This document shows, in pieces, positions 53,551-62,892 of a stretch of DNA of 64,000 nucleotides. Below the pieces are notes generated by a model, which did not search any database, was not told where the DNA came from, and saw only the letters and a list, made by a program, of their open reading frames with translations. The stretch is from Bacillus pseudomycoides (GTDB taxonomy: Bacteria > Bacillota > Bacilli > Bacillales > Bacillaceae_G), in the NCBI RefSeq assembly GCF_002551005.1, contig NZ_NVOY01000002.1, forward strand, positions 24,619 through 88,618, written 5' to 3'. Position numbers and translations under genes: made by a program. Positions within the stretch are counted from its first letter, which is position 1. Every line of letters starts with the position of its first letter.

Positions 53551-54528
53551 ATGCCAAATATAAAAAAAATCGCAGAAATGGCAGGGGTCTCGATTTCTAC
53601 TGTTTCTCGCGTTTTAAATAATCATCCATATGTAAATGAACAGAAACGAAAAGAGATATTAGCCATTATTGAAAAGTTAAATTACACGCAAAATTCGAAT
53701 GCAATTCATTTAGTACGTGGAAGAACTAATGCGATTGGTGTGCTTCTCCCGTTCGTCAATAATCAGTATTACAGCGCCATTATAGAAGGTATTTCAAGAG
53801 AGGCTGCAAAGCATAATTACAATATGATGCTCTGTCAAACGGGTTATAACGCTGATAAAGAGATAGAAGTTTTGAATATGTTAAAGATGAAAAAATTGGA
53901 CGGGGTTATTATATGTTCGAAAATAAATGCTTGTGAGGAGATTGAAAAGTACGCAACATTTGGCCCAATTGTGACGTGCGAAGATACGATATCTAATACA
54001 ATTTCTAGTATTCATATTGATCACTATAAAACGTTTGCTTTAGGAATGGAATATTTAATAGAAAAGGGACATACACAAATCGGTTACTGCATTGGACGAA
54101 GTGATAGTTTTAATAGCCAAAATCGAAAAAGAGCTTACGCAGATGCTTTATCATCTATTCACGTTACGCCGCGAGAAGAGTGGCAATTTGTAGACTGTTT
54201 CACAGTAGAAGATGGGACTCGTATTGTTCAATCACTACTTCATATGAAAGAGCGTCCAACAGCTCTTCTTGTATCTTGTAATCATATTGCAGCTGGGATT
54301 GTAACAGCTGCTCAAAAAAGCGGTCTTTCCATTCCAGGGGATCTCACAATTATTGGGTGCGATGATCAGCAGGTTGCAGAAATATTAGATATTACAACCA
54401 TTGCCCATTCGAGTGTGGAAGTTGGTGCAGGTGCATTTACCATTTTGCACGACCAAATTATGAATAAGGAAGCAGAAGTAAAACGAATTGAGTTATTTGC
54501 GAAGTTAACGGAAAGACTGACAACGTGA
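53551..54528 (+). CDS. LacI-family transcriptional regulator
   Basis: This 325-aa regulator has an N-terminal helix-turn-helix (NIKKIAEMAGVSISTVSRVL) with the hinge helix that follows, and a periplasmic-binding-like effector domain (about 60-325) with IGVLLPFVNNQYYSAIIEGI. I chose ATG 53551, which is 7 bases from AAGGAGGT; the adjacent ATG 53548 is too close and the longer frame from 53476 has no site. No sugar genes are adjacent, so its ligand and target are unknown. A terminator follows. Confidence 0.9.
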   Translation: MPNIKKIAEMAGVSISTVSRVLNNHPYVNEQKRKEILAIIEKLNYTQNSNAIHLVRGRTNAIGVLLPFVNNQYYSAIIEGISREAAKHNYNMMLCQTGYNADKEIEVLNMLKMKKLDGVIICSKINACEEIEKYATFGPIVTCEDTISNTISSIHIDHYKTFALGMEYLIEKGHTQIGYCIGRSDSFNSQNRKRAYADALSSIHVTPREEWQFVDCFTVEDGTRIVQSLLHMKERPTALLVSCNHIAAGIVTAAQKSGLSIPGDLTIIGCDDQQVAEILDITTIAHSSVEVGAGAFTILHDQIMNKEAEVKRIELFAKLTERLTT

Positions 54529-54532
54529 ACGA

Positions 54533-54569
54533 AAAAGCACAATCTTGATTAAGGTGATTGTGCTTTTTT
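54533..54569 (+). terminator. Intrinsic terminator after the LacI-type gene
   Basis: AAAAGCACAATC pairs with GATTGTGCTTTT around an AT-rich loop, followed by a T-run. Confidence 0.8.
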
Positions 54570-54639
54570 ATAAGAGGAGGAAAATCGCTTTTCAAAATCC
54601 TGTTTGGTATAATATGGTCAATCTATAAGGGGGGATAGC

Positions 54640-55449
54640 ATGGGATCGAAATTTGTGAAAGTTATTTTATTCGTTGCACTAGCGTCTTTTTGTTTATTTG
54701 CATACGGATTTATTACTAGTGTGAGTGATGTTCTAAATCCGAAAACTTCTAAGCTAACTCCTACCGTGCAAAAAGAAGCTAAAGGGAAACAACAAAAGGA
54801 AACATTGCAAATTGTTAGCTTAGGTGATTCGTTAACACGCGGTGTTGGAGATAAAGAAGGTATTGGATATATTGGACGGATGAAGAATGAACTGCAAACA
54901 AAATACAAACAAAAGGTAGCGCTCACAAACTTGGCGGTGAGCGGTGCGAAAATGCCAGATTTATTAAAACAAATGGAAAGCAGCGGTGCCGGGTATGCAA
55001 TTAAGCAAGCCGATGTGCTTGTTTTGACAATTGGCGGAAATGATTTATTTCCAGGATGGGAATCACTTGGAAACCTTAATTTAACGACATATCGTCCGGA
55101 TACCGCAACATTTCAAGCTAATGCAAAGAAAATTTTGGAACAATTAAGAAGTTTAAATCCAAACAGTCCGATTTTTTGGATTGGCTTGTACAATCCATTT
55201 GAAGATGTAGAAGAGTTAAAAGGCTCGTCTCCAATTGTTGTCGATTGGAATGGATCATTAGAAAAGCTTGCGCTTAGTTATTCAAACGTATATGTTGTCC
55301 CAACATTTGATATGTTCCAAAACCGTGGTAAGGATTTATTATATTCTGATCACTTCCACCCGAATGAAACCGGTTATACATTGATAGCAGATCGTTTATT
55401 ACAAAATGTTGTTAGTCAGTTAGAACTAGCTGGAGGTGAGAAAAAATGA
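54640..55449 (+). CDS. Membrane-anchored SGNH/GDSL hydrolase
   Basis: This 269-aa protein has one N-terminal helix (about 7-28; signal anchor) then an SGNH-hydrolase domain with all four blocks: SLGDSLTRG (catalytic serine), NLAVSGAK (glycine), LTIGGNDLF (asparagine) and SDHFHPNETG (Asp and His). It acts outside the membrane on an unknown ester, perhaps an O-acetyl group or lipid. B. subtilis YpmR is the type of protein meant. It overlaps the ABC ATPase gene by 4 bases, so it may work with that exporter. Confidence 0.85.
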   Translation: MGSKFVKVILFVALASFCLFAYGFITSVSDVLNPKTSKLTPTVQKEAKGKQQKETLQIVSLGDSLTRGVGDKEGIGYIGRMKNELQTKYKQKVALTNLAVSGAKMPDLLKQMESSGAGYAIKQADVLVLTIGGNDLFPGWESLGNLNLTTYRPDTATFQANAKKILEQLRSLNPNSPIFWIGLYNPFEDVEELKGSSPIVVDWNGSLEKLALSYSNVYVVPTFDMFQNRGKDLLYSDHFHPNETGYTLIADRLLQNVVSQLELAGGEKK

Positions 55450-56363
55450 CGACAGTTCTATCTGTCCGGAATTTAAAGAAGGTTATTAAGAAAAAAACGC
55501 TCGTTGAAGATGTATCATTTGATATACAGCAAGGAGAAGTATTTGGATTTTTAGGCCCAAACGGTGCGGGGAAGACAACGACGATTCGGATGCTTGTTGG
55601 TCTCATTGCAGCAACAGAGGGAACCATTTCAATTGGTGGTTATGACATAAAAGAAAATTTTCGCGGTGCGATGCGGCAAATTGGCAGCATTGTTGAAAAC
55701 CCTGAATTGTATACATATTTAACGGGATTTGAAAATTTAAAACAATTTGCTCGTATGCTAGGCGGGATTTCCGATGAGCGAATTATGGGAATTGCCAAAA
55801 TGGTACATCTTGATGAACGTATTCACGATAAAGTGAAAACATACTCACTTGGGATGAAGCAACGCCTTGGGATTGCACAAGCTCTTCTTGGCAGCCCAAA
55901 ACTTCTTATATTAGATGAACCGACAAATGGCCTCGACCCGGCTGGTATTCGAGAACTTCGTGAATTTGTACATACACTTGTGAAAGAAGAAAACATGAGC
56001 GTATTCATTTCTAGTCATTTATTAAGCGAAGTACAAATGATTTGTGACCGCGTTGCGATTATTAATAAAGGAAAAGTAATTACGGTCGCAAGAGTTGAAG
56101 AGTTAGTGAAACAGGCAAGCGACCGCGTGGAGTGGGTTGTGACGCCGCTAGATAAAGCAAAAGCGTTGTTTGAAGAGTCGAGTGAAGTGACAGAACTTGT
56201 CGTAGAAGAAGGACGACTATTATGCCGCATGAGTCAAGAGCGAGTAAGTTTTTATAATAAGCAGTTAGTTGAGCGCGATGTAGAGGTTCATAGTGTAAAA
56301 CAAATTGTATTTACATTGGAAGATCTATTTATGGAACTGACAAAGGGGGAGCAACATGCGTGA
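55446..56363 (+). CDS. ABC transporter ATP-binding protein (DRA/BcrA type)
   Basis: This 305-aa ATPase has Walker A GPNGAGKTTT, Q-loop IVENPELYTYLTG, the variant signature YSLGMKQRLGIAQ, Walker B LLILDEPTNGLD and switch SSHLLSEVQ. A C-terminal regulatory extension of about 80 residues is typical of ABC-2 exporters such as BcrA/YhcH. It overlaps the SGNH hydrolase by 4 bases and the permease by 8. The transported substrate is unknown. Confidence 0.88.
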   Translation: MTTVLSVRNLKKVIKKKTLVEDVSFDIQQGEVFGFLGPNGAGKTTTIRMLVGLIAATEGTISIGGYDIKENFRGAMRQIGSIVENPELYTYLTGFENLKQFARMLGGISDERIMGIAKMVHLDERIHDKVKTYSLGMKQRLGIAQALLGSPKLLILDEPTNGLDPAGIRELREFVHTLVKEENMSVFISSHLLSEVQMICDRVAIINKGKVITVARVEELVKQASDRVEWVVTPLDKAKALFEESSEVTELVVEEGRLLCRMSQERVSFYNKQLVERDVEVHSVKQIVFTLEDLFMELTKGEQHA

Positions 56364-57348
56364 ATTTGCGAACCTCGTCTATAATGAGGCAGAGAAAATA
56401 TATCGAAAGAAACGTATTGTAGTAGTCATGCTCATTTTGGCGATTTTAATTCCGATTTTTGTTTATGCACAGTACCGAGAAGTGCAGACGACTGTAAAGC
56501 GTCTTGGAACGAACGATTGGAAGGTATCGTTACAGCAGCAAATCGTTGATACACAAAACCGTTTAAATAATTCGCGCCTTCCCGAAGAATGGAAATCATG
56601 GTTAAAGGTAAGAGTGCAGCAGCAACAATATTATTTAGATCATAATATTAATCCAAGTGCGCCGGGCGCACCGACATTTGTACGTATGTTTATTGAACAA
56701 GGAATTACGCTATTTATCCCGCTTCTTATTATGATTGTAGCAATTGATATCGTCTCGGGAGAACGGAGCGATGGAACGATGAAAATGCTCCTTACGCGGC
56801 CGATTCGGCGTTGGAAAATTCTTTTAAGCAAATATGTAACGATGGTATTGTTTATTTCACTCATTTTGTTGCTTGTTGGGGTTCTTTCTTATATGTTTTC
56901 AGGCATTGTGTTTGGTTACGCTGGATGGGATTTGCCGGTGCTGACAGGTTTTGTAACCGAGAAAGATACGTTAAATACAAGTTTTGTTCATCTTATTCCG
57001 CAGTGGCAATACATTGTTATGGCTTACGGGCTTGCCTGGTTTGTAGCAATTGTTGTTGGTACCATCTCATTTATGGTTTCCGTATTGATTCGCAATACAC
57101 CAGCTGGTATGGGAATTATGTTAGCAGCGTTAATTGCTGGAGGTATCTTAAATAATTTTGCAACGTCCTGGGAAGGTGCAAAATATATTTTTAGTGTCAA
57201 TTTATCATTAACGGATTATTTATCAGGACAGTTACCAGCGTTGCAAGGATTATCGATGAGTTTTTCATTACTCAATCTCACGATATGGGCAGTTGTATCG
57301 CTCATGATCGCTTTTGTAGTATTTACAAAACAAGACATGGTGAATTAA
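56356..57348 (+). CDS. ABC-2 type transporter permease
   Basis: This 330-aa permease has one N-terminal helix (about 20-38), a large extracytoplasmic loop (about 40-115), then five more helices, with [22 protein letters not shown] linking into the first of them. That segment is the classic ABC-2 coupling region (quoted partly). It completes the exporter with the preceding ATPase, overlapping it by 8 bases. No accessory substrate-binding protein is present. Confidence 0.87.
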   Translation: MREFANLVYNEAEKIYRKKRIVVVMLILAILIPIFVYAQYREVQTTVKRLGTNDWKVSLQQQIVDTQNRLNNSRLPEEWKSWLKVRVQQQQYYLDHNINPSAPGAPTFVRMFIEQGITLFIPLLIMIVAIDIVSGERSDGTMKMLLTRPIRRWKILLSKYVTMVLFISLILLLVGVLSYMFSGIVFGYAGWDLPVLTGFVTEKDTLNTSFVHLIPQWQYIVMAYGLAWFVAIVVGTISFMVSVLIRNTPAGMGIMLAALIAGGILNNFATSWEGAKYIFSVNLSLTDYLSGQLPALQGLSMSFSLLNLTIWAVVSLMIAFVVFTKQDMVN

Positions 57349-57367
57349 TACGATAGGAAGTGACAGA

Positions 57368-58045
57368 ATGGAACAAATACTAAAGAATGATTGGGCGCCG
57401 CTACTAGCACCTGAATTTGAAAAAACATACTACCAACAATTACAATCATTTTTAACAGAGGAGTATCGTACACATGTTGTGTATCCAAAGCAGGAGGATG
57501 TTTTTAATGCTTTGGGTTATACAAGCTATCAAGATACGAAGGTCCTTATTTTAGGACAAGATCCATATCACGGGCCAAATCAAGCGCATGGGTTAAGTTT
57601 TTCCGTGCAACCTGGCGTACGTACGCCGCCGTCACTGCAAAACATGTATAAAGAGCTGCGGGATGATCTTGGCTATCCAATTCCGAATAACGGCTATTTA
57701 GTCAAATGGGCAGAGCAAGGTGTACTTTTACTAAACACTGTATTAACGGTGCGGCAAGGAGAGGCTAATTCTCACAAAGGAAAAGGGTGGGAAGTTTTCA
57801 CGGATCGTATTATTGAGTTGTTAAATGAACGGGAAAAACCAGTTATCTTTGTATTATGGGGACGCCCTGCACAGACGAAGAAAAAACTTATTACAAATCC
57901 TAATCATCATATTATTGAATCTGTTCATCCAAGTCCATTATCAGCACGCCGAGGATTCTTTGGCAGCAAACCATTTTCAAAAATAAATCATTTCTTGGTG
58001 AATAATGGAGAACCAGAAATTGATTGGCAAATTCCGAATCTATGA
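57368..58045 (+). CDS. ung: Uracil-DNA glycosylase
   Basis: This 225-aa enzyme removes uracil from DNA. The catalytic water-activating loop [17 protein letters not shown] and the leucine-intercalation loop [13 protein letters not shown] are complete. It follows the ABC permease by 19 bases behind AGGAAGTG and may be partly cotranscribed. In B. subtilis ung is in the ywd region, as are several genes to the right here. Confidence 0.97.
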   Translation: MEQILKNDWAPLLAPEFEKTYYQQLQSFLTEEYRTHVVYPKQEDVFNALGYTSYQDTKVLILGQDPYHGPNQAHGLSFSVQPGVRTPPSLQNMYKELRDDLGYPIPNNGYLVKWAEQGVLLLNTVLTVRQGEANSHKGKGWEVFTDRIIELLNEREKPVIFVLWGRPAQTKKKLITNPNHHIIESVHPSPLSARRGFFGSKPFSKINHFLVNNGEPEIDWQIPNL

Positions 58046-58054
58046 ATTGTATGC

Positions 58055-58094
58055 AAAAAACAGACCACTACGGATGTAGCGGCCTGTTTTTTTA
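58055..58094. terminator. Terminator between ung and the DUF3817 gene
   Basis: AAAAACAGACCACTAC pairs with GTAGCGGCCTGTTTTT with two mismatches around a GGAT loop, with A-run and T-run flanks. It probably serves both convergent genes. Confidence 0.7.
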
Positions 58095-58388
58095 TTTGTT
58101 TTCTTCTTGTTTTAATTTTGCATCTAGTACGAACGTACCAAATGGAATAACAGATGCAACAAGTGCACCAAACGCCCATGATTTTGACTTATTATGAATC
58201 GTCGTTACTTGAATAACGGCGAAGATGAATAGTATAAACAGGACACCGTGTGCCATGCCTGCTACAGTAACGGCTTTCGCAAAACCTGCAAAATATTTTA
58301 GCGGCATTGCGATGAATAGAAGGATTAGAAAAGAAATCCCTTCCAGTAATCCAATGACTCTTAAGCGTCCAATCGGTGTTGATAACAT
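58092..58388 (-). CDS. DUF3817 membrane protein
   Basis: This 98-aa protein has three hydrophobic helices. LLEGISFLILLFIAMPLKYFA near the N terminus (quoted partly) and AGMAHGVLFILFIFAV are the DUF3817 pattern, with a conserved His in the second helix. Function unknown. A C-terminal LDAKLKQEENK tail is cytosolic. Monocistronic and convergent with ung. Confidence 0.8.
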   Translation of the reverse strand: MLSTPIGRLRVIGLLEGISFLILLFIAMPLKYFAGFAKAVTVAGMAHGVLFILFIFAVIQVTTIHNKSKSWAFGALVASVIPFGTFVLDAKLKQEENK

Positions 58389-58549
58389 AAAATGGCCTCC
58401 TTCATTATGTAAGCTTGTATATGGTAAATTTGTATTCTTTTAGTGAATAAAATAGCCTAGTTTATTTCATTATAATCAAAAATCAACTTTACACTATGAG
58501 AATAGTGCAAAGTTCAAAATATCTTCACAAGCTCATACATATAAATAAT

Positions 58550-58585
58550 AAATTGCGCCTAAGTATTTGACTCGGGCGCGATTTT
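58550..58585 (-). terminator. Possible terminator of the HAD phosphatase gene
   Basis: AAATTGCGCC pairs with GGGCGCGATTT with G-T wobbles around an AT-rich loop, about 36 bases past the minus-strand stop. The T-run is weak. Confidence 0.5.
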
Positions 58586-58620
58586 ATGAATGATTGATTC
58601 TCTTCAATGTGAAAACTGTT

Positions 58621-59442
58621 CTATACTAGTACTTCGCTGTTCAAAACAAATTGTTCTACGACTTTTGCAACGCCATCATTCATGTTTGTGTCTGTTACAT
58701 GATTTGCAATGGCTTTAATGTCGTCCGGTGCATTGCCCATTGCAACGCCAAGGCCAGCAAATTCAATCATAGCCTGGTCATTATAGCTATCGCCCATCGC
58801 AATCACTTCTTCACGTGTAATACCGAGTTTTTGGATAAGTTGGTGTAAACTTGTTCCTTTTGTTACACCATACTCTGTAAATTCTAAGAAGAACGGCTTA
58901 GAGCGCATAACACTTAATTGCCCTTCAAATTCTTGTTGTAATTTCTTTTCAACTTCTGCAAGACGTTCAGGTGCTTTCATCATTAATACTTTCACAACAG
59001 GTTCTTTCACTGCACTTACAAACTTATTAACCTCTATAACTGGCATACCTGTAATATAAGCTTCAACTTCTGTATATTCATTATTTTCCTCTGTCACAAT
59101 CTCATCGCCAATGTACGTATGAATCCAAACATCTTCGTTTTGGCTTGTTTTATATAAATTATGAACAATTTCAGGTGATAATGTGCTGCTAAATAACTCT
59201 TCGTTTGTTTTACAGTTAATAATTTTTGCGCCGTTAAACGATAAAATGAAGCTGCCGTATTCTTCTAACTTTAGTTCTTTTGCAATTGGCCACATCGCAA
59301 ATGTTGGACGACCAGAGGCTAGCACAACTTTTACACCGCGCTCTTGGGCGTTCATTAGGGCTTCTTTCGTACGCGGTGAAATCGTATGGTCATCGCGCAG
59401 TAATGTATCATCTAAATCTAGTACAATCATTTTATAAGACAT
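58621..59442 (-). CDS. Cof-type HAD-IIB phosphatase
   Basis: This 273-aa HAD hydrolase has motif I IVLDLDDTLLRDDHTIS with the nucleophilic aspartate, motif II VLASGRPTFAM (partly Thr/Ser), a lysine-containing motif III and motif IV AMGDSYNDQAMIEFAGLGVAMGNA. The large type IIB cap lies at about 85-200. Cof-like enzymes dephosphorylate sugar phosphates, flavin or PLP. ATG 59442 follows AGGAAGGA on the minus strand; the longer frame upstream has no site. Substrate unknown. Confidence 0.87.
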   Translation of the reverse strand: MSYKMIVLDLDDTLLRDDHTISPRTKEALMNAQERGVKVVLASGRPTFAMWPIAKELKLEEYGSFILSFNGAKIINCKTNEELFSSTLSPEIVHNLYKTSQNEDVWIHTYIGDEIVTEENNEYTEVEAYITGMPVIEVNKFVSAVKEPVVKVLMMKAPERLAEVEKKLQQEFEGQLSVMRSKPFFLEFTEYGVTKGTSLHQLIQKLGITREEVIAMGDSYNDQAMIEFAGLGVAMGNAPDDIKAIANHVTDTNMNDGVAKVVEQFVLNSEVLV

Positions 59443-59517
59443 TTGAATAATCCTTCCTATTATGAAATAAATCGTAAGACATCGAACCTCTTTGAAGATG
59501 GAATCGATTCTACATGA

Positions 59518-59558
59518 ATGTATATATGAGCAAGCATATTTTGCTTGCCCATATATGT
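59518..59558. repeat. Imperfect inverted repeat between the NCS2 and HAD genes
   Basis: TGTATATATGAGCAAGCA faces TGCTTGCCCATATATGT, a long near-palindrome without a T-run. It may be a weak terminator or processing site for the NCS2 permease transcript. Confidence 0.45.
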
Positions 59559-59616
59559 TTCTATTATCGTAACAATTCTTAAAATAGACTGCAACGCTTG
59601 AAGTTTGCAATTTTGT

Positions 59617-60924
59617 TTACGTTTTGTGTCGATTGGATGGGCGAACCTCTTGTTTGTCTGTTGAACGAGAGAATAATATTTCTAGTATAATTGCCATTAC
59701 AGAGCCGAGTACAAGGCCGTTGCTTAAGAAAGATGCTAGGAATGGCGGCAGTGAAGAAAAGGCCTCTGATGGGATGAACATGACGCCAATTCCGGTAAAG
59801 AGAGCGAGGCCTGCAACTTTAAATAAGCGTTCTTTATCTTTCACAGTTTCATATTCTCGAAAAGCCAGCCCAATCATACTGGCGAAGACCGGATAAATCG
59901 CTGCATAGCCGACAGCTACTGGAATGGCTGCGATGAATGAAGTAACCTTTGGAAATAAGCTCATAAGAATAATAAAGGATGAACCAAGAATAAACGGTAA
60001 TCGTTTGTAAATATTCGTTGTCGCAATGAAACCTGCTGATCCAGAAATAGCGACAGGTCCAATTGCTGAAAACAGACCGCCAAGAAGTTGATTAATGCCG
60101 GTTATAATTCCTGCTTGCTTAAATCGATTTTGCACGGCAGTTGTTTCGTATTTCGAAACTACTTGTTGAACAACGCGAATACTTGCTAACATGTTAGTTA
60201 GTAGTAATAACGTAACAAAGAGAACGGTAATAACCATATTCCATTCTAAGCGAGGTGTACCAAATACGAAGATGGATGGCATTCGGATAATGTCTGATAC
60301 AGGTGTGATGGGATTTGATAGACCGAAACATGCAAATAAAATCCACCCAATTACAATACTGCACAGTACAGAATATTGACCAATCACAGGTAATTTCGTA
60401 ACAAAGAAAGATAGAAAAATGATGATAAGAGAAAGAATAAAAACTTTCCCTTGAACAGCTGTATGCTGTCCGTTAAGTCCAAACATGCCTTTTAAAAATG
60501 ATCCGCTTAGCTGTGCAACGAGTAAAAATAGGTAGGTTCCAATAACAGTTGGTGTAAAATAGCGGACAAGTTTATCAATAAGTCCAAATATACTAAGAAG
60601 AATGCAGATGAGACCACTTAATAAGAAGGAATATTGGAGTACGCGAAGCGTTTCGCTGCTTGAGCCAAATAATACAACGCCTAGGTTTGCATACAAGGAA
60701 AAGATACCCCACCAAAGTCCAGCAGGCCCTTCTTGAATGGGTAAGCGATGGCCAAAAGAGGCTTGTAAAATACCTGCAAATCCAAGAACAAATAATGTTC
60801 GTTGGACAAAAGCGATCGCTTCTGAACCTTCTAACCCATAGTTAGCGGCGACACTAATTGGAACGATTAGGCTGCCAGCCAAAATAAATAATGCCCATTG
60901 CAGGGCAGAAAGAAATGTTTTCAT
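59617..60924 (-). CDS. ywdJ: NCS2-family nucleobase permease, YwdJ-like
   Basis: This 435-aa protein has about fourteen hydrophobic segments and NCS2 features such as AGSLIVPISVA and SGSAGFIATT followed by a second-half PVAVGYAA. NCS2 members import uracil, xanthine or related purines with protons. The nearby ung, ywdI, ywdK and gerQ place it as the counterpart of B. subtilis ywdJ. It is divergent from the K+-channel gene, with 98 bases between. The exact base is unknown. Confidence 0.8.
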   Translation of the reverse strand: MKTFLSALQWALFILAGSLIVPISVAANYGLEGSEAIAFVQRTLFVLGFAGILQASFGHRLPIQEGPAGLWWGIFSLYANLGVVLFGSSSETLRVLQYSFLLSGLICILLSIFGLIDKLVRYFTPTVIGTYLFLLVAQLSGSFLKGMFGLNGQHTAVQGKVFILSLIIIFLSFFVTKLPVIGQYSVLCSIVIGWILFACFGLSNPITPVSDIIRMPSIFVFGTPRLEWNMVITVLFVTLLLLTNMLASIRVVQQVVSKYETTAVQNRFKQAGIITGINQLLGGLFSAIGPVAISGSAGFIATTNIYKRLPFILGSSFIILMSLFPKVTSFIAAIPVAVGYAAIYPVFASMIGLAFREYETVKDKERLFKVAGLALFTGIGVMFIPSEAFSSLPPFLASFLSNGLVLGSVMAIILEILFSRSTDKQEVRPSNRHKT

Positions 60925-61022
60925 TATATATCAACCTCTTTCTTGTATTCCACTTCTAGTATATATGTATTTGATTTGTTGTGGCAAAGATTGAATAGAG
61001 AGAAAAGAGCTGAAAGAATATC

Positions 61023-62006
61023 ATGAGTGCGCGTAAACAATTGATTATTGCAATTATATGTATGTGTTTTATAGTAATAATCGGAACAATCGGGTTTATG
61101 ATGATAGAAGAGATTAGTCTGTTTCAAGCATTTTGGATGACGATGATTACTGTATTAACAGTTGGGTATGGAGATGCAGTTCTGTTAACGAAGGCAGGAA
61201 AGATTTTTGCGCTTTTAATCATTCCAATCGGTGTTGGTATTGTGACGTACGCGATTGGGGTAGTAGCGGCTATGATTATTAAAGGAAATTTATTTCAAGC
61301 CATGCGGAGGAAGAAGATGGAGAAACAAATTGCTGAAATGAAAGATTATATTATTGTGTGTGGATGCGGCAGGGGTGGTTTGCAGGTTGTGCAGGAATTA
61401 CGGAAAAAAAACATGCCTTTTATTGTGATTGATAGAGAAGAGTCTGTATTAGCGGGGCAAAAGCTTTTATATATACATGGAGATGCGACAGACGATGAAG
61501 TGTTACATAAAGCTGGTATTACGAGAGCAGCTGGTTTAGTGGCGATTGTTGCGAGTGATGCAGAAAATGTGTTTATCACATTAACTGCAAGAGGGTTAAA
61601 CCCGAATATCAAAATTATAGCTCGGGCAGAAAAACAAGAGTCGGAAGAGAAATTGCGCCGCGCTGGTGCGAATAAAGTTATTAACCCATCTAGTATGGCG
61701 GGAATTCATATTGCAAAAGGAATTGCGAATCCGTTCACTGTTCATTATATTGATACAGTGTTATATGGAACAGAACAAAATTTTGCTATTGAAGAGATTG
61801 AAATAGCTGCAGGATCATCTTTAATTGGAAAAACGTTAATGGAAGAAGATGTAAGAAATCGTTTTGATGTTACGATCTTAGCGATTTTGCGAGATGGGTA
61901 TATTATTCATAATCCAACAGGAGCGGAAAAATTTGCAGAACATGATATGATAATAGTATTTGGTCCGGTAGAGAAATTGGAGCAATTTGAGAAAGAATTA
62001 CAATAG
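61023..62006 (+). CDS. Two-TM potassium channel with RCK (TrkA) domain
   Basis: This 327-aa protein has TM1 (about 8-27), a pore helix, the selectivity filter LTVGYGD at about residues 50-56, and TM2 (about 63-90). An RCK_N domain follows with the nucleotide-binding VCGCGRGGLQVV and an RCK_C domain (about 245-325). The MthK/YugO-type arrangement indicates a gated K+ channel. It is divergent from the NCS2 permease. Ligand control by Ca2+ or nucleotide is not readable. Confidence 0.9.
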   Translation: MSARKQLIIAIICMCFIVIIGTIGFMMIEEISLFQAFWMTMITVLTVGYGDAVLLTKAGKIFALLIIPIGVGIVTYAIGVVAAMIIKGNLFQAMRRKKMEKQIAEMKDYIIVCGCGRGGLQVVQELRKKNMPFIVIDREESVLAGQKLLYIHGDATDDEVLHKAGITRAAGLVAIVASDAENVFITLTARGLNPNIKIIARAEKQESEEKLRRAGANKVINPSSMAGIHIAKGIANPFTVHYIDTVLYGTEQNFAIEEIEIAAGSSLIGKTLMEEDVRNRFDVTILAILRDGYIIHNPTGAEKFAEHDMIIVFGPVEKLEQFEKELQ

Positions 62007-62021
62007 ATGAGGTGAGAAAGC

Positions 62022-62303
62022 ATGCAAATATCTAGCGATAAGATTTTAAATAAAATGGCAAGTGAAATTGCAAAAGCGAAGGGGAGTGAATCACATAAAG
62101 CAAAAGAACATCTTTTAGTTGTTCGTGCGTTATGTGATCTATTACTTGAAGAACAGCCAGAAGCTTCTGTATATGTTGAACCAAAATTACAAGCAAACGT
62201 TATAGCGCCGCAAATGCCTGTTCAACCAATTGCTTCGTTTTCAGGAGAGCCCGTATATGTGAAAGAAGATGATGCAAACGGAAGCTCTCTTTTGGATTTT
62301 TAG
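62022..62303 (+). CDS. ywdI: YwdI-like protein (DUF5327)
   Basis: This 93-aa protein has a helical N-terminal half (ISSDKILNKMASEIAKAKG) and a proline-rich disordered C-terminal half (QANVIAPQMPVQPIA). The shape and position next to ywdK match B. subtilis YwdI (DUF5327), whose function is unknown. The ATG follows GAGGTGAG, 15 bases after the channel gene, so cotranscription with it is likely. Confidence 0.75.
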   Translation: MQISSDKILNKMASEIAKAKGSESHKAKEHLLVVRALCDLLLEEQPEASVYVEPKLQANVIAPQMPVQPIASFSGEPVYVKEDDANGSSLLDF

Positions 62304-62364
62304 ACGCTAAATAGTTGGATTGTGCGCAGAAATTTTTTATTATTAAATAAAAAGGGGAATTCCA

Positions 62365-62733
62365 ATGAAAATTTTCTTCTTATTAGGTTGTATTGTAGCA
62401 GCATTAGCTGTTGCACTTGGAGCATTTGGAGCACATGGGCTTGAAGGGAAAATCTCAGCGAAAATGTTAGATGTGTGGAAAACAGGTGTTACGTATCAAA
62501 TGTTCCATGCAGGTGGATTGTTTGTTGTTGCCTTATTAATGGATAAGATTCAATCTTCTCTTGTAAGCGCAGCAGGTTGGTGTATGGTAGCAGGTATTGT
62601 GATGTTCTCTGGAAGTCTATACGCATTAAGTACAACAGGTATAAAATTTTTTGGTCCAATCACTCCGCTTGGCGGCGTAGCATTTATTGTAGGCTGGATT
62701 TTACTGGGAACTGCGGTTGTAAAAGGTTTATAA
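62365..62733 (+). CDS. ywdK: YwdK-like DUF423 membrane protein
   Basis: This 122-aa protein has four hydrophobic helices and the DUF423 hallmark AVALGAFGAHGLEGKI after the first helix, with FFGPITPLGGVAFIVGW near the end. It has no known activity. AAAGGGG precedes the ATG, 61 bases after ywdI. Its TAA stop (62731-62733) lies within the ATAAA end of a reversed bcr1-like repeat. Confidence 0.85.
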   Translation: MKIFFLLGCIVAALAVALGAFGAHGLEGKISAKMLDVWKTGVTYQMFHAGGLFVVALLMDKIQSSLVSAAGWCMVAGIVMFSGSLYALSTTGIKFFGPITPLGGVAFIVGWILLGTAVVKGL

Positions 62734-62863
62734 AGTGAAACTTCCTCTTGGGAAACGCTTTTTTTCCAAAAGGTTAGTTGAACCAATCGGGCTCTTACAG
62801 ATGGTTTGTACCTTACTTCTTTGCTTAACCTCTTACCAGCTGTTTGGGAGGGGTAAAAATAAA
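62730..62863 (-). repeat. bcr1-like repeat, reversed diverged copy overlapping a stop codon
   Basis: Starts ATAAAGTGAAACTTC (the complement of the usual GAAGTTTCACTTTAT end) and contains TTAGTTGAACCAATCGGGCT, the complement of the conserved AGCCCGATTGGTTCAACTAA. The far end is degenerate (ATAAA at 62859-62863 but no GCGGG). The ATAAA at 62730 contains the ywdK stop. Confidence 0.6.
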
Positions 62864-62865
62864 AC

Positions 62866-62889
62866 AAAAGCTGGCATTTGCCAGCTTTT
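62866..62889. terminator. Bidirectional terminator after gerQ
   Basis: AAAAGCTGGCA pairs with TGCCAGCTTTT with a two-base loop and A/T runs. It lies just past the gerQ stop on the minus strand and right after the reversed repeat. Confidence 0.8.
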
Positions 62890-62892
62890 TTA

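Noticed and set aside
58621-59610. Longer start for the HAD phosphatase gene
   Set aside because: The extension is cysteine- and asparagine-rich, unlike the family, and ATG 59442 has a ribosome binding site followed directly by HAD motif I.
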